From: Methylobacterium sp. Leaf125
GTDB lineage: Bacteria; Pseudomonadota; Alphaproteobacteria; Rhizobiales; Beijerinckiaceae
NCBI RefSeq assembly: GCF_001423085.1
Contig: NZ_LMNU01000001.1
Location: 100,052 to 164,051 of the forward strand
Length of the DNA: 64,000 bases
Reading direction: 5' to 3'
In this document: piece by piece, positions 32,802-42,775 of the stretch
How the letters are laid out: the number at the start of each line of letters is the position of its first letter
How positions within the stretch are numbered: the stretch's first letter is position 1
The notes under the pieces: generated by a model
Databases searched by the model: none
What the model was told of the DNA's origin: nothing
The model's input: the letters and a program-made list of their open reading frames with translations, nothing else
Translations under genes and position numbers: made by a program

Positions 32802-33379
32802 TCGCCGCTCGTCTCGCCTTCGCGGCCGCCCTCGCGGCGGCGCCCCTGGCCGTCCCGGCCTGCGCCCAAGCCGCGGCCTGGACCGTCGATGTGGCCAAGA
32901 GCCGGATCGGGTTCTCCGGCATCCAGGTCGGTGCGCCGTTCCAGGGCCGGTTCAAGCGCTTCAGCGCGCAGATCACCTTCGACCCCGCCGCCCCGGAGAC
33001 CGGACACGCCGTGGTCGACATCGACCTCGCGAGCGCCGAGACCGGCGATCCCCAGCGCGACACCTCCCTGCCCCAGGCGGAGTGGTTCGACGTCAAGGCC
33101 ACGCCGCAGGCCCGGTTCGAAGCGACGCGGTTCGTCGCCAAGGGCGGCGACGCCTACGAGGCGGTCGGCAGCCTGACGATCCGCGGCATCCGCCGCGATG
33201 CGGTGCTGCCCTTCCGCCTGACACGCACGGGCGCGACGGCGCGCGCAGTGGGCCACCTCGATCTCGTGCGCACGCAGTTCGGCGTCGGACAGGGCCCCTG
33301 GGCCTCGGGCCAATGGGTCGCACTGGAGGTCGGCGTCGACATCGACCTCGCCGCGACGGAGACGGCCCCCAAGCCCTGA
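32798..33379 (+). CDS. YceI family periplasmic protein (second copy)
   Basis: A 193-residue paralogue of the first YceI protein. A signal peptide (LAFAAALAAAPLAVPACAQA) is followed by WTVDVAKSRIGFSGIQVGAP, the middle AEWFDVKATPQARFEATRFV and GSLTIRGIRRDAVLPF. It lacks the canonical H of the TSHxGF motif seen in copy 1 (here SRIGFSG), so ligand binding may differ. It is translationally coupled to cytochrome b561. Confidence 0.87.
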   Translation: MIAARLAFAAALAAAPLAVPACAQAAAWTVDVAKSRIGFSGIQVGAPFQGRFKRFSAQITFDPAAPETGHAVVDIDLASAETGDPQRDTSLPQAEWFDVKATPQARFEATRFVAKGGDAYEAVGSLTIRGIRRDAVLPFRLTRTGATARAVGHLDLVRTQFGVGQGPWASGQWVALEVGVDIDLAATETAPKP

Positions 33380-33728
33380 AACGGACCGAAAGCAACCCTG
33401 CCGCCGCTCGGGTGGGCGAGATGTGTAACGGCCCGGTCTCGAGACAGACTCGGCCGCGTCCCTACGATTGTACGGCACGGGGATGACACGCCGGCAGCGA
33501 GCCCCGCGCATGCTCCGCGGCTCGGATACTGTGCGTCTCATCGGCTATTTTGTTTCTGACACGTAACGCGTGCGCAAAACGCTTGGGCTGTGCGCACAAA
33601 GCGGGAGCCCTGCTGCGACGGTCGGGTTATTCCTCGGGTCCGGTCGCGCCGGCGGCTTCGGTCCCGGCGCCCCCGGCACGGCGGCGCCCATGCGGGCGCC
33701 GGCCGCAAGTCGCCAGAGGAAGAGAGCC
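33380..33728. other. Gene-free gap before the MmgE/PrpD gene
   Basis: About 350 bp with no convincing gene. It contains an AT-richer stretch near 33541-33570 that is the best candidate for the promoter of the MmgE/PrpD gene. I see no terminator with a T run. Confidence 0.4.
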
Positions 33729-35207
33729 ATGCCCGTGCCGACGATCGACCGCCGCGCCCTGCTCGGCTCCGCGAGCCTCGCGCTCGTGGGAACCGGCAGC
33801 GCCGTCCGTCCCGCCCAAGCCGCGCCGGAGACGAAGACCGAAGCCAAGGCCGATCCGAAGCCGGTGCCGCCGGAGGTCACCCGGATCCTCGCCCGCTACG
33901 TGGTCGGCGCGCGCTACGCGGACCTGCCCGAGGCCGTCCGCCGCGAGGGCATCCGCACCCTGCTGAACTGGGTCGGCGTCGCCATCGGCGGATCGCATCA
34001 CGAGACCCTGGACGTCGCGGTCTCGGCCCTGAAGCCGTTCTCCGGCCCGCCGCAGGCCGGGCTGTTCGGGCGCCCCGAGCGCTTCGACATCATGAATGCC
34101 GCCTTCCTGAACGGCGTCGCCAGCCACATCTTCGACTACGACGACACCCACCTGAAGACCGTGATCCACCCGGCCGGCCCCGTCGCCTCGGCGATCCTCG
34201 CCTACGCCGAGATGAACCCGGTCTCGGGGGCGGATTTCCTCAACGCCCTGGTGCTCGGCGTCGAGACGGAATGCCGGATCGGCAACGCGGTCTACCCGAA
34301 CCACTACGATGTCGGCTGGCACATCACCGGCACCGCCGGGGTGTTCGGGGCGGCGGCCGCGACGGGCAAGCTGATGGGCCTGTCCGAGCAGCAGATGGTC
34401 TGGGCGCTCGGGCTCGCCGCGTCGCAGCCCGTGGGCCTGCGCGAATCCTTCGGCTCCATGAACAAGAGCTTCAATCCGGGCCGGGCCGCATCGAACGGTC
34501 TGTTCGCCGCGATCCTCGCCGCGAAGAACTACACGAGCTCGGACGGGATGATCGAGGCCAAGCGCGGCTGGGCGAACACCATCTCGACGAAGCAGGATTA
34601 CCGCGAGATCACGGAAGGGCTCGGCACCCGCTACGAGGCGGCGCTGAACACCTACAAGCCCTTCGCCTGCGGCATCGTCATGCATCCGGCCATCGACGGG
34701 GCGGTGCAGCTGCGCAACGAGAACCATCTCACCGCCGACGCGATCGAGCGGGTCGACATGAAGGTTCATCCCCTGGTGCTCGAACTCACCGGCAAGACCG
34801 CGCCGCGCACCGGCCTCGAAGGCAAGTTCAGCATCTACCACGCCGTCGCGGTGGCGCTGGTGGAGGGGGCCGGCGGCGAGAAGCAGTTCAGCGACCGGGC
34901 GGTGAACGACCCCGCGATCGCGGCCCTGCGTGCCCGGGTGAAGCCGGTGGTCGACCCGGCGATCCGGCCCGAGCAGGTGGAGCTCACGGTGGTGCTGAAG
35001 GACGGCCGCAGCCTGCCCCGGCGCATCGAGCATGCCCTCGGCAGCGTCGAGCGGCCGATGTCGGACGCGGCCCTGGAGACCAAGTTCACCGACCTCGCGG
35101 ACGGGATCCTGCCCGAAGCCCAGGTGCGCCGGGTCATGGACCTGTGCTGGCGCATCGCCGAGTTGCCGAATGCCGGCGACGTCGCCCGGGCCGGCGTCCA
35201 GGCCTGA
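33729..35207 (+). CDS. MmgE/PrpD family protein with Tat-like leader
   Basis: A 492-residue member of the MmgE/PrpD (2-methylcitrate dehydratase/immune-responsive gene 1) superfamily. The N-terminus (PTIDRRALLGSASLALVGTG) looks like a twin-arginine-type signal with a hydrophobic core, so the protein may be exported, unlike most relatives. The family core includes LNWVGVAIGGSHHETLDVAV, FDYDDTHLKTVIHPAGPVAS and LGLAASQPVGLRESFGSMNK. Decarboxylase, dehydratase or cyclase activity cannot be told apart. The ribosome-binding site is GAGGAAGAGA. Confidence 0.85.
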   Translation: MPVPTIDRRALLGSASLALVGTGSAVRPAQAAPETKTEAKADPKPVPPEVTRILARYVVGARYADLPEAVRREGIRTLLNWVGVAIGGSHHETLDVAVSALKPFSGPPQAGLFGRPERFDIMNAAFLNGVASHIFDYDDTHLKTVIHPAGPVASAILAYAEMNPVSGADFLNALVLGVETECRIGNAVYPNHYDVGWHITGTAGVFGAAAATGKLMGLSEQQMVWALGLAASQPVGLRESFGSMNKSFNPGRAASNGLFAAILAAKNYTSSDGMIEAKRGWANTISTKQDYREITEGLGTRYEAALNTYKPFACGIVMHPAIDGAVQLRNENHLTADAIERVDMKVHPLVLELTGKTAPRTGLEGKFSIYHAVAVALVEGAGGEKQFSDRAVNDPAIAALRARVKPVVDPAIRPEQVELTVVLKDGRSLPRRIEHALGSVERPMSDAALETKFTDLADGILPEAQVRRVMDLCWRIAELPNAGDVARAGVQA

Positions 35208-35354
35208 ACCGCAGAGGATCGGGATCGACGGGCCGATCCCGGCCGCGTATGGCGAAGCCCGCTCCCGGGCCTCGCCCCGCGCATCACCTCCCCGCGCCTG
35301 CCCCCAGCAAGGATCACGGACCTGAAGGCCGAGTTCTCGACCACGCGCCTGATC

Positions 35355-36500
35355 GTGATCCTGGCCTTCGCCGGTTTCGCCAGCACCTTCGCGGGCCGCT
35401 CCATCGAGCCGCTGGTCGGCGTGCTGGCGCGCGACCTGCGCAGCGATCCCCACACGGTGGCGCTGCTCTCCACCGCCTTCGCCCTGCCCTACGCGCTGAT
35501 CCAGCCGATCCTCGGCCCCGTCGGCGACGCTTTGGGCAAGGAGCGGATCATCGCAATCTGCCTCGGCATCCTGACCCTGGCGCTGGCTGCCTGCGCGCTG
35601 ACCACCAGCCTCGACACCCTGTTCGTCCTACGGATGATCGCCGGGGGCAGCGCTGGCGGCGTCGTGCCCCTGGCACTCGCCCTGATGGGCGACCGCATCC
35701 CGATCGAGCGCCGGCAGGTCGCCATCGGTCGCTTCCTCGTGGCGGTGATCCTGGGGCAGCTCTCGGGTTCGACCTTCGCGGGCCTGATCGAGGGGGCGAT
35801 CGGCTGGGCCGGCGTCTTCGCCATCACCGCGGCGGTGGCGGCCCTCGGCTGCAGCGCGGCGCTCCTCGGGTTCGACCGCAGCGCGGCGGCTCCGGCCCGG
35901 CGACCGGAATTCCACACGGCCGTGGCGCGCTACCGCACCATCGTCGGCAACCCGCGCGCCCGCATCCTGTTCGGGGCAGTGTTCGTCGAGGCGATCGCGG
36001 TGTTCGGGATCTTTCCGCACCTCGCCCCGCTGATCGAGGCGCGCGGCGAGGGGGGCGCCCGGGAGGCCGGCCTGGCTCTGGCCGGCTTCGCCGCCGGAGG
36101 ACTGCTCTACTCGTTCTCGGTCGGCCTGCTGCTGCGCTTCCTCGGCATGTCGCGGATGCTGATCGGCGGCGGCCTGATCTGCGCCGGCGCCCTGGTCACC
36201 ATCGGCCTCGCCGGCACCTGGCAGCTCGACTGCGCCGCCCTGGTGGCCATGGGGCTCGGCTTCTACATGCTCCACAACACCTTCCAGGTGCAGGTGACCG
36301 AGGTGGCACCGACCGCCCGCGCCTCGGCGGTGGCGCTCCACGCCTTCTCGTTCTTCTGCGGACAGGCCCTGGGCGTGGCGATCCTCGGCGGCGCCCTCCA
36401 GAGCCTCGGGCAGCTCACCGCCCTCAGCCTCTGCGCCGTCGTCATCGCCGTCCTCGGCCTCGTCACCGCCCGGCGCCTGGCGGCGACGCCGTCGCGCTGA
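35355..36500 (+). CDS. Major facilitator superfamily transporter
   Basis: A permease of about 381 residues and twelve helices. It includes the loop 2-3 signature (GPVGDALGKERIIAICLGIL) and the helix 4-5 region RMIAGGSAGGVVPLALALMG. GTG 35355 cuts into the first helix; the frame extends upstream without an ATG/GTG/TTG, and a CTG at 35322 behind AAGGA would give a complete first helix (LKAEFSTTRLIVILAFAGFA). The true start may therefore be CTG. It follows the MmgE/PrpD gene in the same direction. Substrate unknown. Confidence 0.82.
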   Translation: MILAFAGFASTFAGRSIEPLVGVLARDLRSDPHTVALLSTAFALPYALIQPILGPVGDALGKERIIAICLGILTLALAACALTTSLDTLFVLRMIAGGSAGGVVPLALALMGDRIPIERRQVAIGRFLVAVILGQLSGSTFAGLIEGAIGWAGVFAITAAVAALGCSAALLGFDRSAAAPARRPEFHTAVARYRTIVGNPRARILFGAVFVEAIAVFGIFPHLAPLIEARGEGGAREAGLALAGFAAGGLLYSFSVGLLLRFLGMSRMLIGGGLICAGALVTIGLAGTWQLDCAALVAMGLGFYMLHNTFQVQVTEVAPTARASAVALHAFSFFCGQALGVAILGGALQSLGQLTALSLCAVVIAVLGLVTARRLAATPSR

Positions 36501-36567
36501 TGCTGCCAGGGGTGACGGAGAGGCCGCGCGGCAACAGCCCGCGTGCCGCAGAACCGGTGAGCCGCCG

Positions 36568-37647
36568 TCAGCTCGTGAACCGGTCGAGTGTTGCGGAACG
36601 GCGCAGCACGAGCACCTTGAACAGGATCGGCCCGAACAGGCCCGCGATGAAGGTGACGACGATCAGCCCGACGAAACCAGCCCCCGTATAGGGCAGGACC
36701 TTCAAATAGACGGCCTTCGCCAGGCCGATGAAGACGGTGTTGAAGAGATAAATCGCCAGGGCAAAGCTGCCGATCGCCAGCAGGATCCGGTCGCGCGCGA
36801 CGAGACTGCTGAGCATCAATCCGTGCAAGGCCGGCATCGACAGCAGGCCGACGACGAGCAGCGCATCCCACCCGTTCGGAACGCGCGTCACGATTCCCAG
36901 CGCCAGGACGAAGACGACGGCACTCAGCGGCAGGTAACGCCGCATGGCCGGCAGGATCGCCTGGCGATAGGCGGCGGCGCAGCAACCCGCGACGAAGAAG
37001 ATGAAGAACCCCATGATCCGGTCGGCGAACAGCACATCGGCCACCGGAAGAGCGTGAAGAACCAGGGCGATGGCTGCGATCACCGGGAACGAGCCGCGCG
37101 TGAGGCGCCACAGCACGGGGAAGGCGACCGAGTAGACGAACAGGACCCAGAGGTACCAGATGGAGAAGACCGGGCTGGTTTTCGTGGCGAAGACAGCATC
37201 GTAGAGGCCCCCGCCGACGCCCCGCGGAGCCTCGTCCACGTACATGACGTGCGAAGCCACGGTCTTGCCGACAATCGTGAGCACCAGCATGATGCCGAAG
37301 GGCGCCAGCAGGCGCAGCGATCTCTGGCGGACGAGGCGCCCGTAGGCGGCCCCGATGCGCAGATGGCAGCCCGTATAGAAGAAGACGAAACCGCTCAGAT
37401 ACATGAAGAAGGGCATGTGGAACGCATAGATCGCCAGCTTCAGCTGTGCGTACCAAGCCTGCTCGCCCAGGGTCCCGGACTTTACGAGGTGGCCCAGGAC
37501 CACGAGGGTGATCGCCAGTCCCTTCGCCCGATCGATGTCCAGGAGCCGCTCGCGCTCGGCAGGGGCGGCCCGGAGGCCCGGCGATGCGGTTCCGTCCGCT
37601 GAAGCAGGCCCGTGCGCCGGGCTGGTCGTGGCTGCGAACGTATCCAT
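36568..37647 (-). CDS. Membrane acyltransferase family protein (surface polysaccharide modification)
   Basis: A 359-residue acyltransferase-3-like protein with about ten helices. The first conserved block is DIDRAKGLAITLVVLGHLVK, with catalytic-type His in GHLVK, followed by YAFHMPFFMYLSGFVFFYTG. Relatives O-acetylate or O-succinylate polysaccharides across the inner membrane. It is the first gene of the surface-polysaccharide region and is divergent from the O-antigen-ligase-like gene. Confidence 0.83.
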   Translation of the reverse strand: MDTFAATTSPAHGPASADGTASPGLRAAPAERERLLDIDRAKGLAITLVVLGHLVKSGTLGEQAWYAQLKLAIYAFHMPFFMYLSGFVFFYTGCHLRIGAAYGRLVRQRSLRLLAPFGIMLVLTIVGKTVASHVMYVDEAPRGVGGGLYDAVFATKTSPVFSIWYLWVLFVYSVAFPVLWRLTRGSFPVIAAIALVLHALPVADVLFADRIMGFFIFFVAGCCAAAYRQAILPAMRRYLPLSAVVFVLALGIVTRVPNGWDALLVVGLLSMPALHGLMLSSLVARDRILLAIGSFALAIYLFNTVFIGLAKAVYLKVLPYTGAGFVGLIVVTFIAGLFGPILFKVLVLRRSATLDRFTS

Positions 37648-37768
37648 GGTAACGCTATAGACGAGGGGGAACTTTCGCGGAAGCTCTCCGGCGCGGTGTC
37701 AATCGACAGCCGTCCGAGATGCCGCTATGGGTTGGCCGACCGGGTCGCCACCCGTGGGGCTGACGCGC

Positions 37769-39139
37769 ATGACGGATAAAACAGGTAAAGCGGATTCGCT
37801 CGAAGGCTTGGTCGCGATGATTATCGTCGGCTTTCAAATGCTCTCGACGTTTCTGCCGCTCGAGAACTATCTAGCGCCTCAGTACCGGCTTGCAAACGAC
37901 CCGGTTGTTGTCACGGCCTTCCCGTCGGCAACCCTCACGCTTGTCATCACCATTGCCTGTCTCGCGTTCTTCTCTTTCCGAGATGTCGACAGGATGATGC
38001 AAGCCGCACTCAAGTCTTGGCCGCTGCTGCTCTTCTGTGCCTATGCCTTCGTGAGCGTTACGTGGTCGGCGGAGCCGAGCACGGTCATCAATCGGTGCGC
38101 GCGGCTCACGATCATTGTCGTGTATCCCATCTACCTCGTACAGCGCTTCGCCTACGACGAGTTGCTGAAGCTGCTCACGCGCGCCTTTGCGATCGCGGCG
38201 GTGAGCAGTTACGTGGCGGTGGCCTTCTTCCCCGCCTACGGCCTCAGCCTGCTCAACGGCTACACCGACGCATGGCGCGGGGCCTCGAGCCATAAGAACT
38301 TCCTCGGCGCGACCGCCGCGCTCGGCAGCCTGGTGGTGTTCGAATCCTTCCGGCGCCGCGCCTCGAATCGGCTTTTTGCCGCCGTCACGTTCCTCGCGCT
38401 GCTGGGCCTCCTGGTCAATGCGCGGTCGGCGACCGGCGCCATCAGCGCGCTGATCTGCCTGGTGATCGCCGCGATCTCGCTGCTGCGCAGTCCGTCGGAC
38501 AAGGTGCTCGTCACGCTGCTGCTTCTGACCGTGGGGCTTGTCCTGGCCCTGGTCCAGCAATCCACCGACCTGCTCAGTCTCGTCGGCCGCAGCAGCGATC
38601 TCACCGGGCGGACGCCCATCTGGCAGGCGGTTTGGTACATCATCCAGCGCCGGCCCATCCTGGGCTACGGCTACGGCTTCTGGAACATCAAGTCGTCCGA
38701 GACGCAGATCATCGACGGCCTCGTCGGCACGAGCGTCCCCCACTCGCACAACAACTGGCTGGACGTGTGGATTCAGCTCGGCGTGGTCGGCGTCGCGCTT
38801 GCCGCCTTCCTGTTCCTGCGGGCGGGCCGGCTCTCGCTGCGGGCGATGAAGCTCGGCTCGGCCACGACGATGCTGCCGAGCCTCCTGATCCTCAATATCT
38901 TCATCCGCGGCTTCAGCGAGACCGTCCTGACCGACCCAGGCACGGCCTCGATGTTCTGGCTCGCCCTGTCCTTCACCATGCTGACGGACGAGCTGAGTCG
39001 GGTCGGCCAGACAGAGCCGGTCACGGCGTCCGGGCGACGCGCCGTCGGCGCCGGCCGACAGGGAGGCGTTCGGCGTGCCGCCGGGGTTATGCGCCCCGAG
39101 GCACATCCCCCCGGCGCTTCGGTGTCAAAAGGCTCGTGA
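37769..39139 (+). CDS. O-antigen ligase/polymerase-like membrane protein (Wzy/ExoQ type)
   Basis: A 456-residue polytopic protein. The O-antigen ligase signature is visible as a large periplasmic loop with SLVGRSSDLTGRTPIWQAVW, YIIQRRPILGYGYGFWNI and VPHSHNNWLDVWIQLGVVGV. It likely polymerises repeat units or transfers a glycan to an acceptor. ATG 37769 (MTDKTGKADS) is used; ATG 37727 adds 14 residues. The 3' end overlaps the convergent acyltransferase by 53 bp, with a basic Arg/Gly-rich tail in the overlap. Confidence 0.83.
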   Translation: MTDKTGKADSLEGLVAMIIVGFQMLSTFLPLENYLAPQYRLANDPVVVTAFPSATLTLVITIACLAFFSFRDVDRMMQAALKSWPLLLFCAYAFVSVTWSAEPSTVINRCARLTIIVVYPIYLVQRFAYDELLKLLTRAFAIAAVSSYVAVAFFPAYGLSLLNGYTDAWRGASSHKNFLGATAALGSLVVFESFRRRASNRLFAAVTFLALLGLLVNARSATGAISALICLVIAAISLLRSPSDKVLVTLLLLTVGLVLALVQQSTDLLSLVGRSSDLTGRTPIWQAVWYIIQRRPILGYGYGFWNIKSSETQIIDGLVGTSVPHSHNNWLDVWIQLGVVGVALAAFLFLRAGRLSLRAMKLGSATTMLPSLLILNIFIRGFSETVLTDPGTASMFWLALSFTMLTDELSRVGQTEPVTASGRRAVGAGRQGGVRRAAGVMRPEAHPPGASVSKGS

Positions 39140-40235
39140 TCGGCCGTTCGACGAAGAGGTGGACGATGATCCCGGCGGCGACGGCGGCCGCGACGGTCGC
39201 GATGTAGGCCATGTTCGGTCCGACATACGCCTTGAAGGGCCCCGCCATCAGGACCTTCACGGCGATCGAAGCGACCGGCTCGTGGATCAGGTACACCACG
39301 TAGGAGGCCGCCCCGAGGAGACCGAGGGTGGCGTCGAGGCGCGGTCGGGGCCGGTTGGGCAGCGCCAGCAGAGCCGTCATCAGCACGGCGTAGCAGGCGA
39401 GATAGGCCAGCGTCAGCGGCACCGGACCACCGAGGATGCCGGAGCCGGAGCGCCACTCGCCCGCGAAAAGGGCGATCAGGCCGGCGATGGCAACGGCCGA
39501 CAGGAGCGGCAGGACGCGCGTCAGGCGGGCGAAATACGCGGAGCGGTAGAGCCAGGCCACGCCCAGTCCCATCGCGAAGCCGAGATTGTGCACGCCCAGC
39601 AGCTTGTTGATCGGCATGAGGTAGTCGGGCTCGACGAGCCGGAAGGCGACCGTGACGAGGCACGCCAATTGCCAGGCGACGAAGGCTCCCATGCCCAGGG
39701 CCGGGCGTAGGATGACGAGACCGAAGAACAGGTAGAAGACGAACTCGTGCTGAAGGGTCCAGGCCGGCGCCAACGTCAGGAGGCCCTCACGCGGGATCAG
39801 TAGAAGGTCGAGGATGAATTTGGGCAGCGTGAGGGCTCGATCGGCTCCGTAGACCGGGTGAGCCAGGAACAGCAATCCGAGCGGTACGACGGTGAGATAG
39901 AACATCGGCAGGATCCGAACCGCGCGCTTCCGGAAGAACGTCCCGATGCGATGCGGTTGCCCGATGTCCCGGGCGTGGGCGGTCGCGATGATGAAACCAC
40001 TCAGGACAAAGAAGAACTCCACTCCGGAATGACCGCCCTCGAAGATGCGTCCGCCTGTCGTCACGCCGAAATACTTTTCGGTGAAGCCGTAGACATGAAA
40101 CAGGCAGACGAGGAGTGCCGCCACGCCGCGCCCATACTGCAGGCTCATGATCGTGCGCGACCCGGAGGCGGAAGGCACCGCGTGCGGATGTCCGGCAACC
40201 GATACCGACGCGGCCTCCCGCATGATGACGGCCAT
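39087..40235 (-). CDS. Membrane acyltransferase family protein (acyltransferase 3)
   Basis: A 382-residue protein with the acyltransferase-3 core: LQYGRGVAALLVCLFHVYGF, GVEFFFVLSGFIIATAHARD and RRAVRI-type arginines (FFRKRAVRILPMFYLTVVPL). The C-terminal block is SYVVYLIHEPVASIAVKVLM. It would O-acylate a surface polysaccharide. ATG 40235 is given, but ATG 40148 (MSLQYGRG) is closer to the family start. It overlaps the end of the convergent polymerase gene. Confidence 0.85.
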   Translation of the reverse strand: MAVIMREAASVSVAGHPHAVPSASGSRTIMSLQYGRGVAALLVCLFHVYGFTEKYFGVTTGGRIFEGGHSGVEFFFVLSGFIIATAHARDIGQPHRIGTFFRKRAVRILPMFYLTVVPLGLLFLAHPVYGADRALTLPKFILDLLLIPREGLLTLAPAWTLQHEFVFYLFFGLVILRPALGMGAFVAWQLACLVTVAFRLVEPDYLMPINKLLGVHNLGFAMGLGVAWLYRSAYFARLTRVLPLLSAVAIAGLIALFAGEWRSGSGILGGPVPLTLAYLACYAVLMTALLALPNRPRPRLDATLGLLGAASYVVYLIHEPVASIAVKVLMAGPFKAYVGPNMAYIATVAAAVAAGIIVHLFVERPITSLLTPKRRGDVPRGA

Positions 40236-40394
40236 ATCTTCCTCTCAATCGATCTGGGGTCCGACCCACCGGCCGCGCCCGACAGGTGCCACGAAGCCAC
40301 AGGTGCAGCAAGTTCACGGCCATCCCGGAAGCGAGGCGTCGTCTCGATCTCCAGGAACCGGGACAAAGCGTGCGGCACATCCTAAGGATCAGCC

Positions 40395-41924
40395 ATGCCC
40401 AATCCTGATCGCCCCGCCTCCGAGGCAACCTCTGGCCTGTCCCAGGCCGCCATCCCGCCCGCGATGCCCAATCCGGTCGAGGGGACGGCGGCCGACGGCG
40501 CCACGGCGTCTGCAGCGGCGGGCTCGGGAACGACGGTCCGGGCGGCGATTTTCCGAGGAAGCGCGTTCCTGTTCGGACGCCAGATCATCTCGATCTTCCT
40601 CAAGTTCATCGGCGTTCTGCTGATCAGTCGTCTTCTGGGACCCGAGCGCTACGGCGCCTACGTGGCGGCCATCGGCGTCTACCAATACGGGCTGAGCCTC
40701 GGGCAGGCCGGCATCGGCGTCTGCCTCCTGCGCCACGAGAAGGAGCTGACGGCGGAGGAGTACGGGACGAGCTACACGCTCCTCGCCGCAACGGCCCTCG
40801 CCCTCGTGGTGGTGATGGAGGGCAGCGGCGCGCTGCTCGCCGGATACGTCAACGTCGAGGGCTTTCGCGACGTCCTGAGCGTTCTCGTCCTCGCGATCCC
40901 GCTCCAGGTGCTCGCGATCCCCGCGACCGCGCGCGCCGAACGGGCGCTCGATTATCGCTCGGTCGCGACCATCGAGCTCTCGGGTCAGTTCGCCTATTAT
41001 CTGATCGCGGTTCCGCTGGTGCTCGGAGGCAGCGGTGCCGTCTCGCTGGCCGTGGCCTGGGTCGGGCAACAGGGCGTGTCGTTCGTGCTCGCCCATGTGC
41101 TGACACGCACCTGGCCCGTCTTCCGCTGGCAGTCCGCCGCGGCCCGCCACCTGCTCGGCTACGCCTTCTCGTTCTCGGCGCAGAACTGGATCTGGCAGGC
41201 GCGCAGCCTCGTCAATCCACTGATCGTCGGCCCCGCCTTCGGGGCGTCCGCGGTGGGCATCGTCGGCATGACGGTCGGCATCGTCGAGATGTTGAGCGTC
41301 CTCAAGACGATCGCCTGGCGGCTTTCCGTTGCGGTGCTGCGCTCGGTGACCTCCGACGTCCCGCGGCTCCTGCGGGCCATCACGCAGGGCATGGAACTGC
41401 AGACGCTCGCCATCGGCTCGATCCTTCTCGCCTTTGCTTGGTTCGGCAAGTGGGTCGTGCCGCTCGTCTTCGGCGAGCGCTGGCTGCCGGTGCTCGACAT
41501 CTACCCTTATCTTGCGCTGTCTTACCTGACGATGGCGCCGTTCAACATGCACACCGCGACGCTGTCGGTTCTGAACCGGAACTGGCCCCTCGCCGGCTAC
41601 CATATCGTCCACGTGGCGCTGTTCGCCGGCGTTGCCGCCATCGCCGTCCCGCTCTATGGCCTGCGCGGATACGGCTTCGGCGAGGTGGCGACGCTCCCGG
41701 CCTATGCCATCCTGCACCTCATCCTCGCCCGTGCGGTCGGAAGTCCCGATTACCGATTGACCGCCCTGTGGTGGGGTGCCGCCGCGATCGGGCTGTTCTG
41801 GCGTGAGCTGGGCCCTTGGGCCATTGCCGTGCCGTTCATCGCCCTGCTCCTGCCCCCCTCGCTGCGCCGGCTGCGCAGCCTGGGCGCCCCGCTCCTGGAG
41901 CGCTTTCACCGGCGGAGATCCTGA
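40395..41924 (+). CDS. Polysaccharide flippase (Wzx-like, MOP superfamily)
   Basis: A 509-residue protein with a hydrophilic, Ala/Pro-rich 48-residue N-terminus, then about fourteen helices. The start of the transport domain is RGSAFLFGRQIISIFLKFIG followed by LLISRLLGPERYGAYVAAIG, the standard polysaccharide-synthase/flippase signature. It should translocate lipid-linked repeat units to the periplasm for the polymerase encoded upstream. It is divergent from the acyltransferase gene. Confidence 0.87.
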   Translation: MPNPDRPASEATSGLSQAAIPPAMPNPVEGTAADGATASAAAGSGTTVRAAIFRGSAFLFGRQIISIFLKFIGVLLISRLLGPERYGAYVAAIGVYQYGLSLGQAGIGVCLLRHEKELTAEEYGTSYTLLAATALALVVVMEGSGALLAGYVNVEGFRDVLSVLVLAIPLQVLAIPATARAERALDYRSVATIELSGQFAYYLIAVPLVLGGSGAVSLAVAWVGQQGVSFVLAHVLTRTWPVFRWQSAAARHLLGYAFSFSAQNWIWQARSLVNPLIVGPAFGASAVGIVGMTVGIVEMLSVLKTIAWRLSVAVLRSVTSDVPRLLRAITQGMELQTLAIGSILLAFAWFGKWVVPLVFGERWLPVLDIYPYLALSYLTMAPFNMHTATLSVLNRNWPLAGYHIVHVALFAGVAAIAVPLYGLRGYGFGEVATLPAYAILHLILARAVGSPDYRLTALWWGAAAIGLFWRELGPWAIAVPFIALLLPPSLRRLRSLGAPLLERFHRRRS

Positions 41925-42472
41925 CGTTCGGGAAACGGGGCGCTTCAGGTTCGGCCTCCAGCCGAACGTCAGGGCTTCCGACGCGGTCGAGCGCGGATGC
42001 TTCCTGCTCGGTCGGCCACGGGCGCTTCCGAGCAGGTTCGACACCCGATCCCAGGGTTGGATGGTGCGATCCTCTTCGCGGAGTCGTGGGAGGTGCTCGG
42101 GGTGGAATTCGGCAGGATCGCGCCGAGCGCGGGTCCGTCGCGCGATCCGGTCCCATCGAGCCCCCCCCCCGGAGAGCGCACTCGAAGCGCCAAGGGCCTT
42201 CACCCGGGGACGCTCGCCAAGACCGTCGGTCCTCGCGCGGGACGGACGCGACCTCGAACTTTGCCTGCAGGAGCGGATTGAATCCACGATCGACGCGGCG
42301 GGCGCCGACATCTGCGGCGATCACCGTCGCCTCTCATCGCCACATGGTGTCGTGGGCGACGGCTTTCAGCCGGGCGAGGCATGGCTCCCGCGCCGAGCCA
42401 TTGCGGCCACAGCCGGCAAGTCCCCGTGGGACTTCACGCCCGAACAGGCGAAACCCGCGCTGCCAGTCCGGA

Positions 42473-42520
42473 GGTGAAGTTTGGGCGGGGGTGAAGTTTG
42501 GGCGGGGGTAAAGCTTGGCG
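42473..42520 (+). repeat. 17-bp tandem repeat
   Basis: GGTGAAGTTTGGGCGGG occurs twice exactly and continues into a partial third copy (GGTAAAGCTTGGCG). The 17-base unit is not a multiple of three, consistent with non-coding sequence. Confidence 0.85.
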
Positions 42521-42687
42521 TGGAGACGTGACCGGGACCGGGTCGCCGCACTCCCGCCCAGTGGGTGCGCAGGCAATCGTCGGAACCGGGCCTGGACGGG
42601 AGACGCCGGCGCGTCGATCCATCCCCCGCGCGACGCAGGGCAGGGACTGCCCGGCCGCCCGACAGGCGTAGAGGTGCGGATACGACC

Positions 42688-42717
42688 ACCGGAGCCTCCG
42701 CTATCGGAGGCTCCGGT
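42688..42717. terminator. Hairpin between the convergent flippase and Wzc genes
   Basis: ACCGGAGCCTCCG, CTAT loop, CGGAGGCTCCGGT: a perfect 13-bp stem. No T run follows on either side, so it may act as a bidirectional terminator or RNA-stabilising hairpin. Confidence 0.55.
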
Positions 42718-42775
42718 CGCTGATGGGCGCGCATCGAAGCGCTTGGCCTTCGATGTCCGTCAGAGGTCTTGGGCG

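Noticed and set aside
41836..42477. Overlapping frames downstream of the flippase as possible transposase remnants
   Set aside because: No DDE, HTH or other transposase motif in any frame, and no terminal inverted repeats bounding the region.
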